Shown piece after piece: positions 26,908-36,986 of a stretch of DNA of 64,000 nt; the first letter of the stretch is position 1; the number at the start of each line of letters is the position of its first letter. The stretch lies in assembly GCA_902778455.1 (NCBI GenBank), contig CACYXR010000016.1, forward strand, positions 1-64,000. The letters run 5' to 3'. Origin of the DNA: an uncultured Selenomonadaceae bacterium. GTDB taxonomy: Bacteria; Bacillota; Negativicutes; Selenomonadales; Selenomonadaceae. The translations under genes and the position numbers were made by a program. Under the pieces are notes generated by a model that had not been told where the DNA came from, ran no database searches, and saw only the letters and a list, made by a program, of their open reading frames with translations.

Positions 26908-29900
26908 TTAGGCTTCCTCCGCCCGGTACACCGCCGCGTACATCACCGGCAGCACCAGGAGCGTCAGGAAGGTGGCGATGATCAGGCCCATGGCGATTGC
27001 CACGGCCATCGGCGCCCAGAAGGGGCTGGTCATCAGCGGGATCATGCCGAGGATGTCGGTGCCCGCCGTCAGCATGATTGGACGGAACCGCAGCACGGCG
27101 GAATCAATGATCGCGTCCCAGAGCGTCTCGCCTTCCGCCAGATGATCCTTGATCTGCTCGATCAGGATGACCGAATTTCGGATGATCATGCCGACGAGGG
27201 CCAGCACGCCGAGATCGGCGACAAAGCCCATCGCCTGATCGAAGACGAGCATGCCGATTGTGACGCCGATGATGCCGAGCGGCGCGGTCAGCAGCGTTAT
27301 GACGACGCGCTTTCCGCTCCGAAGCTGGAACATCAGAAGCGTCATGATGATAAACACCATCGCCGGGACGGGGCCGAGAAGATACTCCATTGATTCCTCG
27401 CTGTCCTCCATGGAGCCGCCCGGGGTAATCGAGTAGCCGAAGGGCAGATTTTTCCGCAGCTCCGCTGTCCGGTCGTAAAGCTTTTGCGCGGCGTCGTTGG
27501 CCGTTCCCTCCCGGATGTTCGACTGCACGGTGATGGTCGGCATCAGGTCTCGCCGCAAAATCAGCCCGTCCTCCGCCGTGAAGGAAATCTCCGCGATCTG
27601 CGAAAGCGGCACGGTTCCCGTCGGGAGATACACGGGCAAATCACCGAGAGCCGACAGCTCCCTGCGATCCTTTTCCGCGATGCGCAGCTCGATGTCGATG
27701 GTGCGGTCGTCGCGATAATACTGCGCGATGCGAGCGCCGGTCAGCTCGGTGTAAAGCGTTTGGGCGACAGCCGCGCTGGACGCGCCGAGGGTTTTCAGCT
27801 TCTCCTGGTTCAGCGTCAGGCGCACCGCCTTCGCTTTCTCGTTCCAGTTGAAATTGATGTCGGTGTAGTTCGGGTCCTCCCGCATGAGGTCCACAAGCTG
27901 GTTGGCGATTTTTCGGACCTCTTCCTTTTCATAGCCGGAAACGCGCATCATGACCGGATAGTCGGCAGGCGGCCCGGTCTGGATGAACTTGATGTTGCCG
28001 CGGACGTTCGGGAATTCTTCATCGAAAGCGGCGCGGACGATTTTTTCCACGGCCTTCCGTCCCTGCAAATCCTTCGCGACAATAACGAACTGAGCGTAAT
28101 TGTCCGCCGGAAGGACCGGGTCTATGGTCAGTACGAAGCGCGGCGAGCCCTCGCCGACGTAGTAGGAATAGCTGTCCAGATCATCCTTGCGCTCGTCCAG
28201 TATCGCGGCCATCCGCGCAGCCTCGGCGGCCGTCGCTTTCATCGATGCTCCTTCGGGCAAACGCATTTCCACGATAATCTCGGGGCGCAGGGACGGCGGG
28301 AAAAATTCCTGCCGCACGAATCCCAGAAGCCAAACCGACCCTGCGAAAATGCCCGCCGTCGCCAAGAGCACCACCGGGCGATGGCGCAGGAACCATGTCA
28401 GGATCTTACGGAAAATTTGATAGAATTTCCCCTGGTACATTTCCTCCGGCGCTTTTTCTCCGCCTTCATTGACGCGAATCAGGTGATAGCCCAGGAGCGG
28501 CGTCACCGTCACGGCGACGACCCACGACAGGAGAAGCGCGATGCCGATGACCGGAAACAGCGCCTCGCAAAACTCCGACGCCATGCCTTCGGAAAAGGCG
28601 ACGGGGATGAAGCCGGCACAGGTAATCAGCGTACCGGTCAGCATCGGCTTCGCCGAGGATTCGCAGGCGTAGCAGGCCGCTTTCACGCGGTCCCAGCCCT
28701 GCTCCAGCTTCACGCTCATCATTTCGATGGCGATAATCGCATCGTCCACAAGAAGCCCCAGCGAGATAATCAGCGCGCCGAGGGAAACCTTGTGCAGGTC
28801 GATGCCCAGCATATTCATGAAGCAAAACGTCCCCGCCAACACCAGCGGAATGCAGAGCGCAACCACCATACCCGCCCGGAGGCCGAGGCTCATGAAGCTG
28901 GCGATCAGCACGATGATGACCGCCTCGCGAAGGGAGCCGACAAATTCGTCGATGGCGTCCTTGACCACGGCGGGCTGGTCGGACACGCGATGAACTTCCA
29001 GCCCCACGGGCATTTCCGCTTGCATCTCGTGGATGAGCTTCGTCAGGTCCGCGCCCAGTTTCAGGATGTCGCCGCCGGGTTCCATGGAAATCGCGACGCC
29101 CACTGCCGGCTCGCCGTTGAAAAACATTTGTGTCTCCGGCGGGTCCACGGGGCGGCGTTCCACCGTGGCGATGTCGCCGAGCCGAAACACGCGCCCGCCC
29201 GACGCGATCGGCGTCTCACGGATAGCCTCCACGTCGTCGAACTGGCCCGTCACCCGCACATAAAGATTATCCGATTCCGTCTCCATCATGCCCGCAGGTG
29301 CTTTGTTGTTCTGTGCTTCCAGCGCGGCGGAGAGAACCTGCGGGGAAATACCCAGCTCCGCCAGCTTCGCGTTCTCCACTTCGACGTAAACCTTTTCCGT
29401 CTGCACGCCGAGCAACGTGACATTTTGCACGCTTTTCACCATGGCGGCGCGGCGGCGCAGCTTCTCCGCCTCCTGCCGCATTTCCTCATAGGTGTAGCCG
29501 TCGCCGGTCACCGCGTAAATCGAGCCGTAGACGTCGTCGAAACGGTCGTCGTAATACGGCCCATAGACGCCGGAGGGCAAATCCTTCTTTATGTCCTCGC
29601 CGAAATTCCGCAAATCGCGCCAGGTCGGGCGAATCGTTTCCTTCGGCACGTCATCCCTCAGAGTGATATAAACGACCGTCTGCCCGGGGCGCGAATAGCT
29701 TTCGATGAAGTCCACGCCGGGAATGTCGCGGAACTTGCTTTCCAGCTTGTCCGTAACCTGCTGCTCCATCTCCTCCGCCGTCGCGCCGGGCCACGCCGCC
29801 GACACGACCATCATGCGGATGGTAAAATCCGGATCCTCCATGCGCCCCAGCCGATAATACGAAAAAATTCCCGCAATAAAGGCGACAATGACAAAATACC

Positions 29901-29946
29901 AGACGAGGTCGCGATTCTTCAACGCGATTTCCGTAATCCGGTTCAT
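26908..29946 (-). CDS. RND-family efflux transporter (AcrB/HAE1 superfamily)
   Basis: Inner-membrane pump of 1012 residues with the RND layout: one N-terminal helix, a large periplasmic loop, six helices, a second loop, and five helices. GALIISLGLLVDDAIIAIEMM contains the paired aspartates of helix 4 needed for proton relay. Such a pump works with an adaptor and an outer-membrane channel, which itself supports a two-membrane envelope. Its ATG overlaps the adaptor stop (ATGA). No TolC-like gene is in the window. Substrate unknown. Confidence 0.93.
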   Translation of the reverse strand: MNRITEIALKNRDLVWYFVIVAFIAGIFSYYRLGRMEDPDFTIRMMVVSAAWPGATAEEMEQQVTDKLESKFRDIPGVDFIESYSRPGQTVVYITLRDDVPKETIRPTWRDLRNFGEDIKKDLPSGVYGPYYDDRFDDVYGSIYAVTGDGYTYEEMRQEAEKLRRRAAMVKSVQNVTLLGVQTEKVYVEVENAKLAELGISPQVLSAALEAQNNKAPAGMMETESDNLYVRVTGQFDDVEAIRETPIASGGRVFRLGDIATVERRPVDPPETQMFFNGEPAVGVAISMEPGGDILKLGADLTKLIHEMQAEMPVGLEVHRVSDQPAVVKDAIDEFVGSLREAVIIVLIASFMSLGLRAGMVVALCIPLVLAGTFCFMNMLGIDLHKVSLGALIISLGLLVDDAIIAIEMMSVKLEQGWDRVKAACYACESSAKPMLTGTLITCAGFIPVAFSEGMASEFCEALFPVIGIALLLSWVVAVTVTPLLGYHLIRVNEGGEKAPEEMYQGKFYQIFRKILTWFLRHRPVVLLATAGIFAGSVWLLGFVRQEFFPPSLRPEIIVEMRLPEGASMKATAAEAARMAAILDERKDDLDSYSYYVGEGSPRFVLTIDPVLPADNYAQFVIVAKDLQGRKAVEKIVRAAFDEEFPNVRGNIKFIQTGPPADYPVMMRVSGYEKEEVRKIANQLVDLMREDPNYTDINFNWNEKAKAVRLTLNQEKLKTLGASSAAVAQTLYTELTGARIAQYYRDDRTIDIELRIAEKDRRELSALGDLPVYLPTGTVPLSQIAEISFTAEDGLILRRDLMPTITVQSNIREGTANDAAQKLYDRTAELRKNLPFGYSITPGGSMEDSEESMEYLLGPVPAMVFIIMTLLMFQLRSGKRVVITLLTAPLGIIGVTIGMLVFDQAMGFVADLGVLALVGMIIRNSVILIEQIKDHLAEGETLWDAIIDSAVLRFRPIMLTAGTDILGMIPLMTSPFWAPMAVAIAMGLIIATFLTLLVLPVMYAAVYRAEEA

Positions 29947-31034
29947 GGTTTCTGAACCTCCGCGCCGAGGCGCACTTCCTCGCCCTCATGGAGCTTGTGG
30001 ACGCCCGCCGTCACCACCACGTCGCCCGCCGAAAGCCCCGCAACGACCGCCTCGTTGGCGCCGAAGGACACGACGGATATTTCACGGAGCGAAACTTTCC
30101 CGTCCTTGACAATCCAAACGCAGGGCTTTTCCCCGGTTTGGTAAATCGCCGACATCGGCAGCGTCGCCGTCGTATTCGCCGCGCCGCTCGTCTTTTCGCC
30201 CGTCACGTTCACGCTGGCCGTCATGCCCAGCGCCATGCCTGCGGGCGGGTTCGGGACGGAGACGCGCACCTTGTAAGTCCGCGTCGCCGGGTCCGCCATC
30301 GGCGCGATTTCGCGGATTACGCCTCTGGCCTTTGTGTTCGCCATTGCCCAGAAAGAAACCTCCACATTCTTGCCGACGGCAATAATCGGCAGCCGGTTCT
30401 CCGGCACGTTGATCTCCACTTCCATCTCGCCGGACTCCACAAAGGTCAGCACCGTCTGCCCGGCGGCGACCACCTGCCCGACTTCCGCCGAAAGGCCGGA
30501 CACTACGCCGTCCGCGTCGGCGACGAGCTCCGTGTAGGAAAGGGCGTTGTGCGCCTCCGTCGCCTGCGCCGCCGCAGCCTGATACGCAGCGAGGGCCGCG
30601 TCATAGGCCGTCTGGTACTGGTCCAGCACAGCCGCCGCGATGGCCGCTTCCGCGTAAAGCTGACGATAGCGCGCGAGATTTGTTTCCGCCAGCGCGAGTT
30701 GCGCGCCGGCCGCCTCCGCCTGCGCGTCCGCTGCGGTCGTCTTCTGCGCCACGTCCTTCGGGTCGATGCGCATCATCACCGACCCCGCCGACACCCGGTC
30801 GCCGAGCTGCACGTCCCGCCCGACGATCTGTCCGCCGACCTGGAACGCCATATTCTTCTCATACCGCCCATGCACGCTGCCCGCGTACTCCGCCGCCTGC
30901 GCCGAACCGCCGACAGCCACAGTCTGCGTGCGCACCAAAGGCAATTTCTGCTCCGGCGCCTCCTCCTTCCCGCAGCCGGAAAAAATCGCCGCCGAAAGCA
31001 AAAGCGCGGTGCATATCGTCATCTTTCGGTTCAT
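29943..31034 (-). CDS. RND periplasmic adaptor lipoprotein (membrane-fusion protein)
   Basis: 363 residues with a lipoprotein signal (AAIFSGC lipobox at about 15-21). The body has the split biotinyl-lipoyl domain (VGGQIVGRDVQLGDRV and GVVSGLSAEVGQVV) around a helical hairpin of Ala/Gln-rich heptads, followed by beta-barrel domains, as in MexA/AcrA. It links the pump to an outer-membrane channel. ATG 31034 follows GAGGAGA; the longer frame to 31049 has no such site. Confidence 0.92.
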   Translation of the reverse strand: MNRKMTICTALLLSAAIFSGCGKEEAPEQKLPLVRTQTVAVGGSAQAAEYAGSVHGRYEKNMAFQVGGQIVGRDVQLGDRVSAGSVMMRIDPKDVAQKTTAADAQAEAAGAQLALAETNLARYRQLYAEAAIAAAVLDQYQTAYDAALAAYQAAAAQATEAHNALSYTELVADADGVVSGLSAEVGQVVAAGQTVLTFVESGEMEVEINVPENRLPIIAVGKNVEVSFWAMANTKARGVIREIAPMADPATRTYKVRVSVPNPPAGMALGMTASVNVTGEKTSGAANTTATLPMSAIYQTGEKPCVWIVKDGKVSLREISVVSFGANEAVVAGLSAGDVVVTAGVHKLHEGEEVRLGAEVQKP

Positions 31035-31054
31035 GGATAATCTCCTCATATATT

Positions 31055-31276
31055 TTATCGTCTGAAAAACAAATTCAGGAACAGCGACAGTAAAATGCTG
31101 ATAATCGCGCAGGTCGCCAACGGAAAATGGACGGACCAGTTCTCACCGCCGAAATGGAAATCCCCCGGCAACTGTCCCAACGGCAAAATACGCCCGCCAA
31201 AATAAAGTGCGGCACCTATTGCCACGAGCACCGCGCCGAAAACCATCAGCGTCCGACCAATCTGCTGCGCGTCCAT
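31055..31276 (-). CDS. DUF2905 small membrane protein
   Basis: 73 residues and two helices joined by a short loop with LPGDFHFGGENWSVHFPLAT, the DUF2905 signature (LPGDi..r....f.FPl.t). Function unknown. ATG 31276 has GGAGGG upstream; a frame to 31312 lacks a ribosome-binding site. 20 nt before the adaptor gene, so probably co-transcribed with the efflux pump. Confidence 0.8.
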   Translation of the reverse strand: MDAQQIGRTLMVFGAVLVAIGAALYFGGRILPLGQLPGDFHFGGENWSVHFPLATCAIISILLSLFLNLFFRR

Positions 31277-31459
31277 TTGTGCCCTCCTGTCGCAGAATAC
31301 ATTCCAAACCATGATATATTATAGCACAAAACAAATAGCCAAACGCCAAAAAGACGAAAAATTCTTTCCTATTCCTCACAATAAATGATATAATAGAGCA
31401 TGTAAATTTCCGACATCGGGGCGGGTCGCCGCTTCGGGAAAAAGATTGGAGGTTTTTGA

Positions 31460-32761
<1,302 letters not shown>

Positions 32762-32778
32762 AGAGCTATAATTGATAG

Positions 32779-32820
32779 AAAATCCCGCAGAGGCACAACG
32801 CGCCCTGCGGGATTTTTTCA
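32779..32820 (+). terminator. Terminator of eno
   Basis: AATCCCGCAG pairs with CTGCGGGATT and is followed by TTTTTTC, about 20 nt after the eno stop. Confidence 0.88.
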
Positions 32821-32844
32821 TACAAGCATAAATCACACACGATT

Positions 32845-33228
32845 TTACTCATCAATTTCCGGAAGTTCGGAAAGGGGAATTCTTTCATAAGCACTATTTT
32901 TCTTATCCTCCGGGTGCGGTTCCAAACCAATAACGGTAATATCCCCGCGTCCGGGCCCGTACACCCAATACATACGCATAGCGCGGCTTGTTTTGTTTTC
33001 AAGATAAGATTGCCACACCTTTTGCCCGTATCGCTTGGAAAGCTCCTCAATCTCATGTGTATGCAAGCCGGGATAAAACGGATCTTGCGATAAGAGCTTC
33101 ATGGCTTTGCCCCATTTTTTGTATAGCGCAAGCTCACTTTTGGATATGTTCCCATCGTCCCTTTTTTGTTTGAGGATGTTCCAAAGTCCCAGCATTTCGG
33201 GAATTCCCATACGAATTGCAAAATTCAT
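32845..33228 (-). CDS. Probable RelE/ParE-like toxin of a two-gene TA module
   Basis: 127 residues. The central HTHEIEELSKRYGQKVWQSY and RAMRMYWVYGPGRGDITVIGL segments resemble the basic beta-sheet core of RelE/ParE-superfamily toxins (substrate-contacting Arg, then the hydrophobic ITVIGLEPHP strand). The N-terminal part is helical. ATG 33228 lies 2 nt after the stop of the upstream antitoxin-like gene; a TTG at 33234 would overlap it. The pairing and order are typical of type II toxin-antitoxin modules. The family call is moderate because similarity is by pattern only. Confidence 0.6.
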   Translation of the reverse strand: MNFAIRMGIPEMLGLWNILKQKRDDGNISKSELALYKKWGKAMKLLSQDPFYPGLHTHEIEELSKRYGQKVWQSYLENKTSRAMRMYWVYGPGRGDITVIGLEPHPEDKKNSAYERIPLSELPEIDE

Positions 33229-33230
33229 CG

Positions 33231-33476
33231 TCAAAACTTCGACAGGTCGATAGGTTCGGACACGTCACCCATTTTATAATTGTGCATCGCCTGATCCATC
33301 ATTGCCAGCGTCTTTTTAGATATTTCCTTCGGCACGGCAAGTTCCCTCGGCTCAAGAAGAATACAGCCGTTTTCATATTCCCGGACCTGATAATAAGAAA
33401 ACTTCGCCCCACGCAAAGTCAACCGGTGTTTTGCGTCCAAATGTGCCGTATAATCAGCGACAGCCGACATGTTCAT
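33231..33476 (-). CDS. Probable AbrB/MazE-like antitoxin
   Basis: 81 residues. The N-terminal half (HLDAKHRLTLRGAKF, then ENGCILLEPREL) has the swapped-hairpin AbrB/SpoVT pattern; the C-terminal part is a helix and an acidic tail suited to toxin binding. ATG 33476 follows GGGGGA. Its promoter contains a perfect inverted repeat (33493-33506), a good candidate for autoregulation. Confidence 0.6.
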   Translation of the reverse strand: MNMSAVADYTAHLDAKHRLTLRGAKFSYYQVREYENGCILLEPRELAVPKEISKKTLAMMDQAMHNYKMGDVSEPIDLSKF

Positions 33477-33492
33477 AAAATCGTCCCCCTTT

Positions 33493-33547
33493 GTGGGATT
33501 TCCCACTTATTTTCTTTATTGTATTACAGCCGCCTCCCTATTGGCAA
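33493..33547 (-). promoter_or_regulatory. TA promoter with palindromic operator
   Basis: TTGCCA (33542-33547) and TACAAT (33518-33523) on the minus strand are 18 nt apart. GTGGGATTTCCCAC (33493-33506) is a perfect 6+6 inverted repeat just downstream of the -10, where a repressor would block initiation. Confidence 0.65.
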
Positions 33548-33655
33548 GAAAAATCTGCGTAAAAAACCACGCTGCCTTTTTGAAATTTGTATTCTGCCGC
33601 GCCTGCGAATATAATATTATTTGGGCTATTAAAAATCACGAAATCTTGCCTTCCC

Positions 33656-33889
33656 CTACCATTCCTCTTGTTCTCCTTTGGCTCTGACTTTAACGTCCAA
33701 ATACTTGCGCCCTTCATATTCGCGCACTTTGATGGAATTAGTGTCTACATAAAAAATATTATTAGAATCTTTGTAGTAATACTGTACCCAGTTTTCCTTT
33801 TCCTCCTCCTCCTTCGCCAAGCACAGCCCGCTCATACAAATCATGCAAGCCATGCACAGCAGGAAAATCCTCGACCAAACCTTTCGCAT
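33656..33889 (-). CDS. Small secreted hypothetical protein
   Basis: 77 residues: a signal peptide (MRKVWSRIFLLCMACMIC.. to about 24), then a charged EEEEKE stretch and a short beta-rich domain with WVQYYYKDSNNIFYVDTNSI. The pattern weakly recalls the start of small surface proteins of the Adhesin_E type, but it ends early. ATG 33889 has GGGAGG upstream. It stands alone between the two TA modules. Confidence 0.6.
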   Translation of the reverse strand: MRKVWSRIFLLCMACMICMSGLCLAKEEEEKENWVQYYYKDSNNIFYVDTNSIKVREYEGRKYLDVKVRAKGEQEEW

Positions 33890-34012
33890 ATTTGACCCTC
33901 CCAAAATCATTCTATATTTTTATTATACTATCAGTGTCCCCCCCGCAAGACAATTTGCGCAAAAAATTCTGCGAATTTTCCGCGCAAATATCTTGCGGAA
34001 CTCATCCCAAAA

Positions 34013-34056
34013 CAAAAAATCGCGCCGCCCATCGTCTTTTGATGAGCGGCGCGATT
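34013..34056 (-). terminator. Terminator after hicB (twin hairpin 1)
   Basis: AATCGCGCCGC and GCGGCGCGATT enclose an inner CATC..GATG pairing; on the minus strand the hairpin is followed by TTTTTTGTTTTG. It is nearly identical to the hairpin at 36987-37030. Confidence 0.85.
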
Positions 34057-34067
34057 CTGCTTCTATA

Positions 34068-34502
34068 TCACCCTTGCGCGATATTCAGTTCCCTTCGCAA
34101 GGCGCGCTGCAGCACTTTGGAAAAATTGACCTTGCGGCTGACGGCGATATCGTTCAACCATTTGGGAATGGTCAGGGATTTTCGCACAGCCTTTTCAAAA
34201 TGCGTGCGGGCATATTCCTCTACATCGACGGAAACCATGCTGATAAAACGATCGTCTTCTCCATAATCGTCATCTTCGTCGTCTTCGCAGTGGATATCGA
34301 CCTTGTCTATCGGCGTAGGCTCGGGAATTTCGTTACCATCCAGTTTTTCCGAATGGATATACCCGGCAAGACAGTCGACCGCCATTTCCATAGCCTCCTG
34401 CATAGTATCGCCGCAGGTCGACAGATGGTTGAGGTCGGGAAAAACCACCGAATAATGGCCGTTTTTTTCATGGAAAAAAATTGCAGGATATATGCTGAGC
34501 AT
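34068..34502 (-). CDS. hicB: HicB-type antitoxin
   Basis: 144 residues. The N-terminal HicB fold (YPAIFFHEKNGHYSVVFPDL, then TCGDTMQEAMEMAVDCLAG) is intact. A very acidic linker (EDDEDDDYGEDD) precedes a C-terminal helical part (LTIPKWLNDIAVSRKVNFSKVLQRAL) that looks like a ribbon-helix-helix DNA-binding domain. It neutralises HicA and should autoregulate the pair. 13 nt after hicA. Confidence 0.88.
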   Translation of the reverse strand: MLSIYPAIFFHEKNGHYSVVFPDLNHLSTCGDTMQEAMEMAVDCLAGYIHSEKLDGNEIPEPTPIDKVDIHCEDDEDDDYGEDDRFISMVSVDVEEYARTHFEKAVRKSLTIPKWLNDIAVSRKVNFSKVLQRALRRELNIAQG

Positions 34503-34515
34503 AGAATGACCTCCT

Positions 34516-34704
34516 CTATTTCAAGCCTGCCTGTTTCAGAATCGAATTGACGGTCTTCCTGTCCAAATCCTTCGGCTTCGTGTGAAACGGTATCGTGACT
34601 TTGCCGCTTTTATGCGGATGCTTGTAGTGATGGTGCGAACCGTCAATCTTGACAAGCCGCCAACCGTCCATCAGGATTTTTGCTTCCATCTCCTTCGGCG
34701 TCAT
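34516..34704 (-). CDS. hicA: HicA-type mRNA interferase toxin
   Basis: 62 residues with the HicA double-stranded-RNA-binding fold: EMEAKILMDGWRLVKIDGSHHHYKHP holds the catalytic histidine after GSH, and the C-terminal KTVNSILKQAGL helix is typical. HicA cleaves mRNA unless bound by HicB. ATG 34704 follows AAGGTGG. Confidence 0.92.
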   Translation of the reverse strand: MTPKEMEAKILMDGWRLVKIDGSHHHYKHPHKSGKVTIPFHTKPKDLDRKTVNSILKQAGLK

Positions 34705-34726
34705 GCCACATCCACCTTACGGTTGT

Positions 34727-34755
34727 ATTGTAGCAAAAAATGCGCATTATTTCAA
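34727..34755 (-). promoter_or_regulatory. hicAB promoter overlapping an upstream terminator
   Basis: TTGAAA (34750-34755) and TACAAT (34727-34732) are 17 nt apart on the minus strand. The -35 covers the stop codon of the nuclease-like gene, and the spacer is the right arm and T-run of its terminator. Confidence 0.7.
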
Positions 34756-34767
34756 TGCGCATTTTTG
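34735..34767 (-). terminator. Terminator of the nuclease-like gene
   Basis: ATGCGCATT and AATGCGCAT form a 9-bp stem followed on the minus strand by TTTTTTGC. The stop codon lies in the loop. Confidence 0.8.
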
Positions 34768-35561
34768 TTTCTGTATTGCAATGCAGGGAGAGTGGACGTT
34801 CCGAAGCACTGCGATAAAATGCCCGCAACGAGTCTCCATTCTCCTTTTTTATCTTCCGACAGCAATGCGTCAAATTTTTCCCGAGCCGCTCCTTCGGGCG
34901 CAATAAATTCGCTCAAATTCAGAAACAGAATGTCTTTTTTGCTCAGAGTCCCCTTTAATTTCTCGGGACAGATATATGCAATTCCGATTTTATCATATTG
35001 CTTGAACAAGATAGTTTGCACCTTGGAAAGCATGCGCTGGTCAATACTATCCGAATAGTCTTTGAAACTCTTTATACTGTCGTCGATTGGGAGTCCAGCC
35101 TCTTTTTCGATATGGAACAAAGTATTTATATATTTTTTGCTGTCAATCGCCCCTTTCCCTTTTTCCGTTTTGGACGCCATGACCTTAAAGAAAAACTCCC
35201 AAAACGCACTGATTCCCCCCTTCCGAACATCCTCCATATTATCCAGTTGTTCGTCGCTGTAACTGTTCGCCGTCGTTTTCAACTCGACCAAATACAGTTC
35301 CTTATCTGCGGCAATCAAATAATCGACCTTGTCATTGCTTAAGTATTCGCGCCCGTCTTTCGTCTTTCTTTTCTCTCCGGGCTTCTTGATCGGGAATTCT
35401 TTTGCCAAAAGTGCCACATTCTTCGGATTCTCTTTTCCTTGCTCCATTGCCAGCTGTGCTGCAAGCATCTCTCCTACAAAATCGGAAATCAACATGTCAA
35501 TGATCACTTCCGATTTTACAGCCTGCGTCCAATAATCTCTGATTGTCCAATATTCCACCAT
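34752..35561 (-). CDS. PD-(D/E)XK nuclease-like protein
   Basis: 269 residues. KVDYLIAADKELYLVELKTT shows the Asp..Glu-x-Lys core of the PD-(D/E)XK fold (VDYLI strand, then VELKTT). The rest is mainly helical and I do not recognise it. It could be a restriction-like endonuclease or a nuclease of a mobile/defence system; no methyltransferase is nearby. ATG 35561 has no clear ribosome-binding site and lies 39 nt after the beta-CASP gene, so translation may depend on that gene. Confidence 0.65.
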   Translation of the reverse strand: MVEYWTIRDYWTQAVKSEVIIDMLISDFVGEMLAAQLAMEQGKENPKNVALLAKEFPIKKPGEKRKTKDGREYLSNDKVDYLIAADKELYLVELKTTANSYSDEQLDNMEDVRKGGISAFWEFFFKVMASKTEKGKGAIDSKKYINTLFHIEKEAGLPIDDSIKSFKDYSDSIDQRMLSKVQTILFKQYDKIGIAYICPEKLKGTLSKKDILFLNLSEFIAPEGAAREKFDALLSEDKKGEWRLVAGILSQCFGTSTLPALQYRNKNAH

Positions 35562-35600
35562 GTCAAAAAAGAATCATGCTCACTCATCACTGTTTCCCCC

Positions 35601-36857
35601 TCAACCAATCCTTATCAGTTCCCCATCCTTCATCACCTTGACCATTGCCTTAAATTTATCTTCGACGCCCAGCCCCCGAAATCCTTCCGCATTTTCCGTA
35701 TGGAACGGCAGGATGTATTTTTGCGGCTTAACCGCTTCGATAAAATGCGCCAGTGTCTTTCTGTCCGCGTGACCGGAAGTATGCGCGTAATTGACGCGCT
35801 CTCCGAATCGGGAAACGAATCCGGCCAAGTGACTGTTATAGGCGGAATGCTTGGGGTTCAGATAGCCCTTCCACATGGAGTAGATCAGCCACGGTTCCTC
35901 CACGCCGTCGGTCAGAAAATCGTAGAAATAATCCAGCCCTCGCGGCGACATGCCCAAGCACGTGCCAAGCAGCAGGACAAAACCGTCCTTTGCCTCGTCC
36001 GTCAACTGTCTCGAATGCCTGACGCCCTTCAGCCTATAAAGTCCTGTCTGCTTTCCGGCAATATCGCTGAAAGTGTGCAGCATCGCGCAAATATAGCCGT
36101 TGGCATAAACCTTCAGGCCGTTTTTCCGCGCGGCGTGATAAATCGAGCTGATGGTATCGAAATTCGTGGAGGAGCAGAGCACGTACGCCTGCCGATGGCT
36201 TTGCAGGAATGTTTCTGCTTCTTTTTGCAGTTCCCATTCGTTCAACAGCCGCTCCGCCTTCACAGAGCGCGTCATCATCGTTCCTTCGCAAAGCAGCACG
36301 TCCACCGTCTTATGGAACTTTTCAAGGAGCTTCGGGATTTCTTGTAGGCTTTTCCCCAGATACCCGGCGGAACGGAAATCTCCGCTGACGAGAATCGTCT
36401 GCCCCCCTGCCTCAATCAGGAACATATTGGCGTGATACGCCGAATGATCGACGAAAAACGGCGTAACCGTCATATCGCCGACGGTAAACGCTTTCGGCGG
36501 CAAAAACGTGCGGATGCGTCCGTCCGCGTTTTTCAACAGAGCGTTCATCGCCTCATTGCGGGTATATTGATTGAGAGTCGTCAATATCGTTTTCATGACT
36601 TCGTCCATATAAAGCGGGACGTCGACGGGAATCCTGTCCATCAGCCCCGTATGATCGCCGTGATAATGCGTGAACAGGACGGCGTCAAAACGCTTCTCCT
36701 GCAGCATCTTGACAATGTCCTCGTCCCGCACCGTCCCATAGCTGCCCGGCAGCGCCGCTCCGCAGTCGATAAGGATATGCGTCTTCTCCGTCGCAATCTC
36801 GGTGATGGTGCCGCCGATTTGATTTGCCCCGCGATGAATCGTAACGGAAACCGCCAT
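35601..36857 (-). CDS. Beta-CASP metallo-beta-lactamase-fold hydrolase (RNase J-like)
   Basis: 418 residues. The metal site motif THYHGDHTG, then VDHSAYHANMF, and SGDFR are as in RNase J. The beta-CASP insert has LLCEGTMMTR (motif A), YAHTSGHADRKTL (motif B) and the final-His segment KYILPFHTEN (motif C). All catalytic residues appear present, suggesting an RNA-processing nuclease. It is shorter than RNase J (about 555 residues), lacking the C-terminal domain. An extended -10 (TGTTATAAT) lies near 36900, and GGAGG precedes the ATG. First gene of a two-gene unit with the PD-(D/E)XK protein. Confidence 0.85.
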   Translation of the reverse strand: MAVSVTIHRGANQIGGTITEIATEKTHILIDCGAALPGSYGTVRDEDIVKMLQEKRFDAVLFTHYHGDHTGLMDRIPVDVPLYMDEVMKTILTTLNQYTRNEAMNALLKNADGRIRTFLPPKAFTVGDMTVTPFFVDHSAYHANMFLIEAGGQTILVSGDFRSAGYLGKSLQEIPKLLEKFHKTVDVLLCEGTMMTRSVKAERLLNEWELQKEAETFLQSHRQAYVLCSSTNFDTISSIYHAARKNGLKVYANGYICAMLHTFSDIAGKQTGLYRLKGVRHSRQLTDEAKDGFVLLLGTCLGMSPRGLDYFYDFLTDGVEEPWLIYSMWKGYLNPKHSAYNSHLAGFVSRFGERVNYAHTSGHADRKTLAHFIEAVKPQKYILPFHTENAEGFRGLGVEDKFKAMVKVMKDGELIRIG

Positions 36858-36986
36858 TTCAATACGCCTCCTTCATATTTCTCTTCCATCTTGGGTTGAT
36901 TATAACACACGCCACCGGCAAAATTTTGCACATCATGCAATCGGCATTTTACGTCGCATTTCTTGCCGCTCCCAAAATATCGGACG

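Noticed and set aside
27484..29955. An 823-codon open frame on the strand opposite the RND pump gene
   Set aside because: It is rich in Arg/His, has no domain pattern or ribosome-binding site, and lies entirely opposite a clear RND gene. High GC makes such antisense frames common here; those opposite dnaK (38232-40106), hydA (3130-4986) and clcA (10731-12311) were rejected for the same reason.
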